A stretch of 64,000 bases of DNA from Panacagrimonas sp041603235 (lineage in GTDB: Bacteria > Pseudomonadota > Gammaproteobacteria > Nevskiales > Nevskiaceae), in assembly GCA_041603235.1 (NCBI GenBank), contig JBFIES010000001.1:620001-684000 (forward strand), written 5' to 3'. The position numbers and the translations under genes are program-made. The notes under the pieces are model-generated. The model searched no databases and was not told where the DNA came from. It saw only the letters and a list, made by a program, of their open reading frames with translations. Below are positions 25,583 to 33,228 of this stretch, one piece after another. The stretch's first letter is position 1; the number at the start of each line of letters is the position of its first letter.

Positions 25583-26761
25583 ATGGCCAAGAACCGCAAA
25601 TATGACATCGTTCTTTTTGGAGCAACTGGGTTCACCGGTGAACTGACGGCGCAGTACCTAGCCAGTCAAGCGGATTCGAATCTGACCTGGGCCATCGCTG
25701 GCCGGAACCGAACTCGACTGGAGCAGGTCCGCGAAGAATTGGCCGCAATCAATCCTGCCTGCGCAGAAATCGACATTCTCCTGGCCGATGCAGGCGATGC
25801 CGTAGCCCTGAAGGAAGTTGCCGCAGCCGCGAGCGTCATTATTACTACCGTTGGTCCTTACATTCGCTACGGCGAGGCACTGGTTGCAGCCTGCGCCGAA
25901 TGCGGCACCGATTACGTCGACCTGACGGGCGAGCCGGAATTTGTTGACCGCATGTGGCTGGCCTATCAGGAGCAGGCACAGGCCAGCGGCGCGCGCATCG
26001 TGACATCCTGCGGCTTCGACTCCATTCCCCACGATCTGGGCGCCCTGTTTACGGTTCAGCAGTTGCCCGAGGGCGTGCCCATCGAGGTTGAAGGCTTCGT
26101 ACGCGCAGGCGGCGACATTTCCGGCGGCACCTGGCATTCGGCGATCACCGCATTCTCCCGCCTGCGCAAGACCATTGAGGCTGGCAAGCAGCGTCGCGCA
26201 CGTGAGTCCTGGCCCGGCGATCGTCGCATCGGCTCTACACAACAAGGTATCCGCTACTCGAAGGTTCTCGGTTCCTGGGTTGTTCCCTTCCCCGGCATTG
26301 ACCCGCAAGTTGTCCGCCGCTCTGCGGCTTCAGACGAGCGCTACGGGCCGGCATTTCGCTACGGGCATTACATTCAGGTCAAGAGCCTGCCCAAAGTAGC
26401 CGCATTGGTCGGCGGTGCAAGCCTTGCCATGCTGGGCGCTCAATTCAAGTTCACCCGCCGCAGGCTTCTGAAGTTTCGTGATCCGGGCAACGGGCCCAGT
26501 GCGGAAACCCGCGCAAAGGCCTGGTTTCGCGTTCGCTTCATTGGCAAGGGTGGCGGAAAACAGGTCATTACCGAAGTCACCGGTGGCGATCCCGGCTACG
26601 GCGAGACTGCCAAGATGCTCGCCGAATCCGCCATGTGTCTGGCGAAAGATCGTTTGCCCAAACGCTCAGGCCTGCTGACGCCCGCCACTGCGATGGGTGA
26701 CAAGCTGATCAAGCGTCTGCAGAAGGCGGGCATTGGCTTCAATGTCGTGGAGAGCAATTGA
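25583..26761 (+). CDS. Saccharopine dehydrogenase-family protein (trans-acting enoyl reductase-like)
   Basis: A 392-residue NAD(P)-binding protein. The N-terminal Rossmann motif is YDIVLFGATGFTGELTAQYL, with the family-typical ITTVGPYIRYGEALVAACAE, CGTDYVDLTGEPEFVDRMW and SCGFDSIPHDLGALF. This group includes the mycobacterial trans-acting enoyl reductase and many uncharacterised lipid-associated oxidoreductases, and is distinct from true saccharopine dehydrogenase of lysine metabolism. Substrate is unknown; a lipid or polyketide role is possible. It is followed after 1 nt by the DUF423 gene, so the two form an operon. Confidence 0.87.
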   Translation: MAKNRKYDIVLFGATGFTGELTAQYLASQADSNLTWAIAGRNRTRLEQVREELAAINPACAEIDILLADAGDAVALKEVAAAASVIITTVGPYIRYGEALVAACAECGTDYVDLTGEPEFVDRMWLAYQEQAQASGARIVTSCGFDSIPHDLGALFTVQQLPEGVPIEVEGFVRAGGDISGGTWHSAITAFSRLRKTIEAGKQRRARESWPGDRRIGSTQQGIRYSKVLGSWVVPFPGIDPQVVRRSAASDERYGPAFRYGHYIQVKSLPKVAALVGGASLAMLGAQFKFTRRRLLKFRDPGNGPSAETRAKAWFRVRFIGKGGGKQVITEVTGGDPGYGETAKMLAESAMCLAKDRLPKRSGLLTPATAMGDKLIKRLQKAGIGFNVVESN

Positions 26762-26762
26762 C

Positions 26763-27146
26763 ATGGCACAACTCGCCATTTTCTGGGGCGCCATTTTTGG
26801 ATTCATGGCCGTTGTACTCGGTGCGTTTGGCGCACACGGATTGCGCGCGCGCCTGGACCCGGAAATGCTCGGCATCTGGAAAACGGCGACGGAGTACCAC
26901 TTCTATCACGCACTTGCGCTGCTCTTGGTCGGCATTCTGGCGCGAAGCCTGCGCTCGCCAGGACTGGACACCGCGAGCATCCTGTTCATGGCTGGCATCG
27001 TCGTGTTCAGCGGAAGTCTCTACATCCTCGCACTGACCGGAACGCGATGGCTTGGCGCCATCACCCCTATCGGCGGCATCCTGTTTCTCGCGGGTTGGTC
27101 TGTGCTGGCGTGGACGGCCTGGCGCAGTCAGGGCATCGCTTCTTGA
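26763..27146 (+). CDS. DUF423 membrane protein
   Basis: A 127-residue inner-membrane protein with four hydrophobic helices, beginning IFWGAIFGFMAVVLGAFGAH and including EYHFYHALALLLVGILA, the conserved DUF423 histidine segment, and WLGAITPIGGILFLAGW. Molecular function is unknown. It starts 1 nt after the stop of the preceding oxidoreductase and ends 6 nt from the convergent response regulator. Confidence 0.9.
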   Translation: MAQLAIFWGAIFGFMAVVLGAFGAHGLRARLDPEMLGIWKTATEYHFYHALALLLVGILARSLRSPGLDTASILFMAGIVVFSGSLYILALTGTRWLGAITPIGGILFLAGWSVLAWTAWRSQGIAS

Positions 27147-27152
27147 AGTAGC

Positions 27153-28163
27153 CTAGCGTCGGCCAGCCGCACCAATAATGGCATCGGCCAACTGATCAGA
27201 AATGCGCATCGCAGCAGACATGACGGTGCGCTCTGCAACGAGTTGGGCTTCTTCGGCAGCGGCCTGGCGCGCTGTCTCGGCCAGTTCGTTGACGCGGTCA
27301 GAGTGAGACTGCAATGACTCATCAAGATGAGCCCGCATTGCGGTGAGTTGAGAAAACACTTCTCTTTCGATTCCTTCGATGCGCGAACTCACCAGCGCCA
27401 GTGCTTCACTGGTTTCGTCGAGGCGCTTTCGCATTTCATTGCGCAGATTCGTGGGTTGCTCGGCAAGGCGCGTCTGCTGGCTGGTGAGATGTGCAACTGT
27501 CGCCTTGATCTCGGCAAACTGCACGAACAAGCCCTGAGAGACTTTCTTCATGCGCGTTTCCAACTGGTCGCGCACTACTTCTTCGGAGCCCGAACCGGGA
27601 TCGCCTGCGTCTTTCGCAGGGGCGACATTGGTTTTTTGTACAAGGCTGGCACCCGCAACTGAGTGGGCGTTTGTCGCCTGCTGTGGCTCCCGAGATACCA
27701 GTGACAGCACCGGCGGCTCTTTAACCGCAGGAGAAGCTGACGGAGCAGATGTGGCAGGCGGGCTGACCGGCTTTGGCATTGGTGCGTCGCTACGACCAGA
27801 CTCGATCTCCTTGAGAATACGGCCCAGAATCTCGGGGTTCGGCGGCTTCTGCAATACACAATGGGCACCCGAATTACGGGCCTGAGCATTGAACTGCGGT
27901 CCTTCGTTGGAAGAACAGATCACAACCGGAATACCCGCCGTGTCAGGCTGGGACTTCAGGGTCTTGAGTACAGTAAAGCCATCAACGCCTGGCATGACGT
28001 GATCAAGGAAGATGACCCCAGGCTTGACGCCACTGAGAAAGCGCATCGCTTCTTCGGCACTCTCTACCGCATCCACGTCATAGCGATGCCCTTCCAAGTA
28101 GCGGCGCAACGCGAATCGCGCAGATTTGGAATCATCAATAATCAGCGCCGATTTTCCGCTCAT
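27153..28163 (-). CDS. Response regulator receiver protein with C-terminal coiled coil
   Basis: A 336-residue protein. Residues 1-125 are a REC domain: acidic pair in ALIIDDSKSARFALRR, phospho-acceptor aspartate in GVIFLDHVMPGVDGF, and conserved lysine in CVLQKPPNPE. A Pro/Ala/Ser-rich linker (about 145-215) follows. The C-terminal 120 residues are strongly helical and heptad-like (RKRLDETSEALALVSSRIEG and neighbours). There is no DNA-binding or enzymatic output domain, so it may work by protein interaction, as in motility, polarity or chemosensory systems. No partner kinase is adjacent. The chosen ATG gives the REC domain directly; the frame is open upstream to 28274. Confidence 0.82.
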   Translation of the reverse strand: MSGKSALIIDDSKSARFALRRYLEGHRYDVDAVESAEEAMRFLSGVKPGVIFLDHVMPGVDGFTVLKTLKSQPDTAGIPVVICSSNEGPQFNAQARNSGAHCVLQKPPNPEILGRILKEIESGRSDAPMPKPVSPPATSAPSASPAVKEPPVLSLVSREPQQATNAHSVAGASLVQKTNVAPAKDAGDPGSGSEEVVRDQLETRMKKVSQGLFVQFAEIKATVAHLTSQQTRLAEQPTNLRNEMRKRLDETSEALALVSSRIEGIEREVFSQLTAMRAHLDESLQSHSDRVNELAETARQAAAEEAQLVAERTVMSAAMRISDQLADAIIGAAGRR

Positions 28164-28321
28164 GCTCAAGAGCAGGTTCTCCCTGAGAGTTATGTTGTTG
28201 AATCTAACACCAGCAACATTACTTGAACATTCGTTCAGGCGCCGCCAGTTACCGCTCGTCCGGCATGGTCCCATTTTGCTAGCTGTAGAATCGCAATTAC
28301 CCGCAAATTAGTACTTGTTTC

Positions 28322-29293
28322 GTGATCTCTCCGCTCCATATCGGCCCTTATACGATTGATCCTCCCCTGGTGCTGGCGCCCATGGCCGGCGTCACTGATC
28401 GCGCATTCAGGTCACTGTGCCGCAGTTTGGGCGCCGGCCTGGTCGTGTCGGAAATGGTGTCATCGGACCCGAAGCTGTGGCACACGGAGAAATCTCGCAC
28501 ACGTCGACAACACGATCTGGAAAGCGGACCGATCAGCGTGCAGATCGCGGGCTACGACCCTCAAGCGATGGCGCTGGCAGCACAGTTCAATGTTGAACAG
28601 GGTGCCCAGATCATCGACATCAATATGGGATGCCCTGCCAAGAAAGTCTGCAAGGTTGACGCTGGTTCTGCCCTGCTACGCGACGAACCCCTGGTTGCAA
28701 GAATTCTCGCTGCGGTGGTGGAAGCTGTCCCGGTACCCGTGACGCTGAAAATCCGCACCGGCTGGTGCCCACAGGAACGCAATGCAGTGCGCATTGCACA
28801 GATTGCCGAAGACGCTGGCATCGCTGCGCTGAGTGTTCATGGACGCACACGGCAGGATCAGTATCGGGGTGAAGCCGAGTACGAAACGATTGCTCGCGTG
28901 AAATCATCAGTATCGATTCCGGTGATCGCCAATGGCGATATCGATTCAGGCCCCAAGGCGCGAGCGGTCCTTGATGCCACGGGCGCAGATGGCTTGATGA
29001 TTGGTCGCGCAGCTTTGGGTCGGCCCTGGATGTTCGCGGAACTCTCCGACTACCTGTTTCTGGGTCAGCACAGACCACCCCCTTCGAGAAGCGAGGTAGG
29101 CAAGACACTGCTGGCTCATCTCGACGCGCTTTACGCGTTGTACGGCACTGGCCGAGGTGTTCGCGTAGGGCGAAAGCATATTCAGTGGTACTGCCGTAGT
29201 CATGAGGGCGCAGATGAATTCTGGGCCGATGTGCGCAATCTGGAATGCGCTAGAGCGCAATCAGATCGCGTCGCGCAGTTTTTTCTAGACTAG
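28322..29293 (+). CDS. dusB: tRNA-dihydrouridine synthase B
   Basis: FMN-dependent enzyme reducing uridine to dihydrouridine in the D-loop of tRNA. The 323-residue product has the TIM-barrel start PPLVLAPMAGVTDRAFRSLC, the active-site cysteine in DINMGCPAKKVCKVDAG, SVHGRTRQDQYRGEAEY and the FMN-binding stretch VIANGDIDSGPKA. The C-terminal helical domain (GRKHIQWYCRSHEGADEFWA) is the DusB type. Start is GTG. In many gammaproteobacteria fis follows dusB; no fis is present here. Confidence 0.95.
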   Translation: MISPLHIGPYTIDPPLVLAPMAGVTDRAFRSLCRSLGAGLVVSEMVSSDPKLWHTEKSRTRRQHDLESGPISVQIAGYDPQAMALAAQFNVEQGAQIIDINMGCPAKKVCKVDAGSALLRDEPLVARILAAVVEAVPVPVTLKIRTGWCPQERNAVRIAQIAEDAGIAALSVHGRTRQDQYRGEAEYETIARVKSSVSIPVIANGDIDSGPKARAVLDATGADGLMIGRAALGRPWMFAELSDYLFLGQHRPPPSRSEVGKTLLAHLDALYALYGTGRGVRVGRKHIQWYCRSHEGADEFWADVRNLECARAQSDRVAQFFLD

Positions 29294-29346
29294 ATTTTTC
29301 CGATTTGCCTGGCGCACCTGATTTGCGCCAAGGACAAACGGCGGAC

Positions 29347-29378
29347 AAAAAAAAGCGCGGCGGAAAACCCGCCGCGCG
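29347..29378 (-). terminator. Terminator of the histone-like gene
   Basis: Stem GCGCGGCGG (29355-29363) with CCGCCGCGC (29369-29377), followed on the minus strand by eight T residues (complement of 29347-29354). A second small hairpin (AATCGAG/CTCGATT, 29382-29399) precedes it. Confidence 0.92.
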
Positions 29379-29397
29379 CTAAATCGAGAAACCTCGA

Positions 29398-29766
29398 TTA
29401 TTTTTTCTTGCGCACTACTCGCTTCTTGGCAACCTTCTTTTTTGCAACCTTCTTCGCAGCCTTTTTGGCTGGGCGCTTCTTGGCAACTTTCTTGGCCGCC
29501 TTCTTTGCCGGACGCTTCTTGGCAACTTTCTTTACAGCCTTTTTTGCGGCCTTTTTGGCTGTTTTCTTCACAGCTTTCTTTGCCGGGCGCTTCTTGGCAA
29601 CTTTCTTTGCAACTTTTTTTGCAGCCTTCTTCGCAACGCGCTTTGCTGCTTTTTTGACGACGCGTTTCTTGACGGCCTTCTTTGCCACTTTCTTCTTTAC
29701 AACTCGCTTCTTCGCTTTCTTTGCGGTCGCTTTTTTGGCGGCCGGCTTTTTCTTAGCTACAGGCAT
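29398..29766 (-). CDS. Lysine/alanine-rich histone H1-like DNA-binding protein (AlgP-like)
   Basis: A 122-residue, extremely basic protein made almost entirely of Lys, Ala, Val and Arg in KKAAKK/VAKKRPAKK repeats. It resembles the histone H1-like C-terminal tails of AlgP/AlgR3 and Hc1-type nucleoid proteins. Such tails bind and condense DNA nonspecifically. There is no globular domain. The start at MPVAKKKPAAKKA has an AAGGAG ribosome-binding site. The DNA itself is internally repetitive, so copy number may vary between strains. It is followed by a strong terminator; a possible promoter lies at 29856-29884. Confidence 0.88.
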   Translation of the reverse strand: MPVAKKKPAAKKATAKKAKKRVVKKKVAKKAVKKRVVKKAAKRVAKKAAKKVAKKVAKKRPAKKAVKKTAKKAAKKAVKKVAKKRPAKKAAKKVAKKRPAKKAAKKVAKKKVAKKRVVRKKK

Positions 29767-29855
29767 GACAATCTCCTTCAGCATGTACGTCATGAGGTCA
29801 GATCCGGCGACGCCCACCGTCGACGGCAGCCAACCACGGCCTATAGTGTACTGGG

Positions 29856-29884
29856 GCTAGACAAAACACAAGATGTTGTGTCAA
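29856..29884 (-). promoter_or_regulatory. Possible sigma-70 promoter for the histone-like gene
   Basis: A perfect TTGACA (29879-29884, minus strand) followed after 17 nt by TCTAGC, which is a weak -10. It lies about 90 nt upstream of the start codon. Confidence 0.35.
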
Positions 29885-29917
29885 TACCCGCGCGCGAATT
29901 TCTTGCCTGCTTATCTG

Positions 29918-30634
29918 TCAGTCAGCGTCGTCATGCAATCGCTGCGCAATCAACCGAAGGACCTTGTGATTGGTAACCAATGCAAAGTGGCTTCCGGTGA
30001 CTTCAAGATTTTCGGTGTTCGCTGCTGGCGCTTCCAGGCAAGCCTGCCAAGCCACAATCCCGTCAGTTCTGGAATACACCGCAGTACACGGAACGGGCGG
30101 AGCAACGATGCGCTTTGCAAAACCTTCACGATCAAGTTTCGGTGGGCGGCCTCTATTTGCGAGGCGAAACAGGGGCATCATGTTGTTGGCATCGGGCGCA
30201 CCATTGATCGGACTCCCCAGCGTAATGACACGGCGAATCCATTGCGGATTTGCGCGTGCAAGTTCACGTGCAAAAACGCCACCGAGGCTCCAGCCAATCA
30301 GTGTGAGCTTCATTCCATGTCGATCGTGAAGCCGCTCCAACAATCGAAACAGCGCATCCTTGATCGCGGGTCGCATACCCATATTGCGCCCCTGCCCCCA
30401 ATCCACCGCTTCGTAACCCAGCGAACTCAGCGCCTGCTTTAGCGGACGCATGCTCAGTGACGTCGCACCGAATCCTGGAATCAACACCACCGGATGTCCA
30501 TCGCCCTGAGGCATGCCGCGCGTCTTCGCCGGCCGAAGCAGATAGCTGATGATTTCTGCCGGCGCAAAAGCTTCGCGCATCAGCAATGGCAAGGAAGGAG
30601 ACTTCAAGTTGCTTGGGGATTGGGACTGATTCAC
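29918..30634 (-). CDS. Alpha/beta-hydrolase (lipase/esterase-like)
   Basis: A 238-residue alpha/beta-hydrolase. The oxyanion segment is PVVLIPGFGATSLSMRPLKQ, the nucleophile elbow is LIGWSLGGVFAREL (GWSLG), the likely acid is the aspartate in AVYSRTDGIVAWQACLE and the catalytic histidine is in VTGSHFALVTN. This pattern is close to triacylglycerol lipase/acyltransferase PGAP1-like proteins. No signal peptide is visible, so it is probably cytoplasmic. Start is GTG with a GAGGG ribosome-binding site. It follows the glycosyltransferase by 4 nt, forming a two-gene operon. Substrate unknown. Confidence 0.85.
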   Translation of the reverse strand: MNQSQSPSNLKSPSLPLLMREAFAPAEIISYLLRPAKTRGMPQGDGHPVVLIPGFGATSLSMRPLKQALSSLGYEAVDWGQGRNMGMRPAIKDALFRLLERLHDRHGMKLTLIGWSLGGVFARELARANPQWIRRVITLGSPINGAPDANNMMPLFRLANRGRPPKLDREGFAKRIVAPPVPCTAVYSRTDGIVAWQACLEAPAANTENLEVTGSHFALVTNHKVLRLIAQRLHDDAD

Positions 30635-30638
30635 GGAT

Positions 30639-31427
30639 CTACCCTCTGCGAGAATGTTTCCCGCGTTCGCTGTTCAGAAACCGATAGTACGAGACCGATG
30701 TCCACAAGCGAATCAGGCTCGCGCAATGCCACAGAAAGTGCCGCAGTTTTTTCAAACTCTGGCGCCGCGCGGGATGCACCACGGCAACAGCAGGAACGAC
30801 TAGCACGCTCAGTTCCATATTCCATGCGCGCAGGCACAGGTCCACATCTTCGCAATACATGAAGTAGCGATCGTCGAAACCATCCAGTCTCGCGAAAGTT
30901 TCTGCGCGCATGGCCATGAAGAGGCCGGCGACCCAATCTGTTCTCAGGATTCGATCCGGCGCTGACTCAGAGCTATCTCGTGCGCTAGTCAGATATCGCT
31001 TCAACAACCGCAATGGCGAAGGCGCGGGTCGCGCATGGTCTGCCCACTGCCCCGACTCATCCAGAACATGCGTGCTGACAATGCCGCTGGCGGGTTCATC
31101 CAGTACCTGGGCAAGCTGATCAAAGGGGTCCCCCAACATGACCAGATCCGGATCAATCGCCGCCAGGTATCGCCCTTGCCCACGACGCAACGCAGCATTG
31201 TGATTGGCAGAGAAGCCCTTCGGACTGACATTGCTGATGATGCTGATCGGTCCGGGCCAGAGAGCTGCCAGGTCGGAACCGGTTTGCGGCAAGTTGTGCG
31301 TGATGATCAGTTCAAAGTGCTCTGGGCAGCGCAGCTTCGTCGCCAGCCCCCGGACCAGCGCCTCCAGCGAGTGACCATGACTGACTATTGACAGCGTCCA
31401 GTCAGGAGGGGTGGAGCAGTCATTCAT
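30639..31427 (-). CDS. Family 2 glycosyltransferase (rhamnosyltransferase-like)
   Basis: A 262-residue GT-A-fold glycosyltransferase. It starts with WTLSIVSHGHSLEALVRGLA. The substrate-binding region is SPKGFSANHNAALRRGQGRY with AAIDPDLVMLGDPF as the DXD-like segment. TDWVAGLFMAMRAETFARLD and FMYCEDVDLCLRAWNMELSV (EDxDxxxR) are typical of WbbL-type rhamnosyl or related transferases. A helical tail (KKLRHFLWHCASLIRLW) may associate with the membrane. The ATG at 31427 was chosen because the conserved region begins soon after. It is divergent from rpoH and shares an operon with the downstream hydrolase; it is probably involved in surface polysaccharide. Confidence 0.87.
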   Translation of the reverse strand: MNDCSTPPDWTLSIVSHGHSLEALVRGLATKLRCPEHFELIITHNLPQTGSDLAALWPGPISIISNVSPKGFSANHNAALRRGQGRYLAAIDPDLVMLGDPFDQLAQVLDEPASGIVSTHVLDESGQWADHARPAPSPLRLLKRYLTSARDSSESAPDRILRTDWVAGLFMAMRAETFARLDGFDDRYFMYCEDVDLCLRAWNMELSVLVVPAVAVVHPARRQSLKKLRHFLWHCASLIRLWTSVSYYRFLNSERGKHSRRG

Positions 31428-31566
31428 AGCATGCTGATTCTGAAAGCCTTTGCTGGCAATGCCTGGAAAACGGGGAGTACTGGGGATCAATGCTTCCCGC
31501 AGGACGCCAGATTGGAACTATTTGATTATACTGCGTTTATCAAACACGAAAGACCTCCTTGGGAGC

Positions 31567-31594
31567 GGAACTTTTCGCACTGTTAGCACTCAAA
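31567..31594 (+). promoter_or_regulatory. Sigma-E-type promoter upstream of rpoH
   Basis: GGAACTT (31567-31573), a 16-nt spacer, and TCAAA (31590-31594): an exact match to the sigma-E -35 and -10 consensus with the spacing found in known E. coli sigma-E promoters. Transcription would start near 31600, leaving a leader of about 40 nt. The -10 overlaps the CIRCE operator. Confidence 0.8.
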
Positions 31595-31609
31595 TCAACC
31601 GAGTGCTAA
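31583..31609. promoter_or_regulatory. CIRCE operator (HrcA binding site)
   Basis: TTAGCACTC (31583-31591), nine bases, GAGTGCTAA (31601-31609): a perfect match to the CIRCE consensus TTAGCACTC-N9-GAGTGCTAA. It covers the -10 and presumed start of the sigma-E-type promoter. HrcA itself is not encoded in the window. Confidence 0.95.
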
Positions 31610-31642
31610 AATTTTCCGTCAACGTTTCAGGGAGGTACCACA

Positions 31643-32518
<876 letters not shown>

Positions 32519-32560
32519 GCAGCCGTTGCCTCACGGCACATCTTCGACAAGCACTAACAG

Positions 32561-32586
32561 ACGGCGCCTCAGGGCGCCGTTTTTTA
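32561..32586 (+). terminator. Terminator after rpoH
   Basis: Stem ACGGCGCC (32561-32568) with GGCGCCGT (32573-32580), tetraloop TCAG, then a run of six T. A weaker hairpin (GCCGT/ACGGC) precedes it at 32522-32537. Confidence 0.93.
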
Positions 32587-33228
32587 TTGTTCGCGACTCC
32601 GGAACGAGAGCACGACCTGCATGAGCTCTGCAAAGCTGGCCACACCCATCTTTCTCATCAGACGGGCACGGTGCGCCTCCACCGTCTTGTAGCTGATGCC
32701 AAGCGCACGTCCAATGACCTTGTTGCTCTGCCCCTCCACGACCAGGTCCAGAATCTCCCGCTCCCGGCCGCTGAGCGCTTCGATGCGCGCGGCGGTATCG
32801 CCCTGCTGCTCCCTCCAGCTACGGTTTTTCTTGTCCAGTTCCAGCGCCTGTCGCACACGCTCAAGAAACTGCTGGTTGTTATAGGGCTTCTGAAGAAAAT
32901 CCAGCGCGCCTCCCTTCATGGTGCGAACGGCCAGAGGAACGTCACCATGCGCCGAAAGGAAAATAATCGGCATCGAAACATGCAGGTCGTTGAGCTTGTC
33001 CATCAGCTCAGGACCACTCATTCCGGGCATACGCACATCCAATACGATGCAGCCCGGATGATCCCCATCGATCCTTTCAAGAAAGGTTTCTGCAGATTCG
33101 AAGGTTTCAACATTGAGGCGGATCGACTCGAGCAACCATTTGAGCGAACTGCGGACCGAATCTTCATCATCAACCACAAAGACAACAGGCTCCGGCTCGC
33201 GCCGTACTGCCTTGCGTTCATACATCAT
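32584..33228 (-). CDS. Two-component response regulator, LuxR/FixJ family
   Basis: A 214-residue regulator. The N-terminal REC domain has VVFVVDDEDSVRSSLKWLLE, the phospho-acceptor aspartate in CIVLDVRMPGMSGPELMDKL, and the conserved lysine in ALDFLQKPYNNQQFLERVRQ. The C-terminal LuxR-type helix-turn-helix is ALSGREREILDLVVEGQSNK followed by VIGRALGISYKTVEAHRARL. The layout is FixJ/TodT/StyR-like. Its start overlaps the stop of the upstream kinase gene by 4 nt, so the pair is translationally coupled. Target genes are unknown. Confidence 0.94.
   Translation of the reverse strand: MMYERKAVRREPEPVVFVVDDEDSVRSSLKWLLESIRLNVETFESAETFLERIDGDHPGCIVLDVRMPGMSGPELMDKLNDLHVSMPIIFLSAHGDVPLAVRTMKGGALDFLQKPYNNQQFLERVRQALELDKKNRSWREQQGDTAARIEALSGREREILDLVVEGQSNKVIGRALGISYKTVEAHRARLMRKMGVASFAELMQVVLSFRSREQ

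Noticed and set aside
29408..29860. Plus-strand frame rich in Phe and Ala
   Set aside because: It is only the reverse complement of the Lys/Ala repeats of the histone-like gene.
32522..32537. Small GCCGT/ACGGC hairpin as a separate terminator of rpoH
   Set aside because: It lacks a T-run; the real terminator is the following hairpin at 32561-32586.
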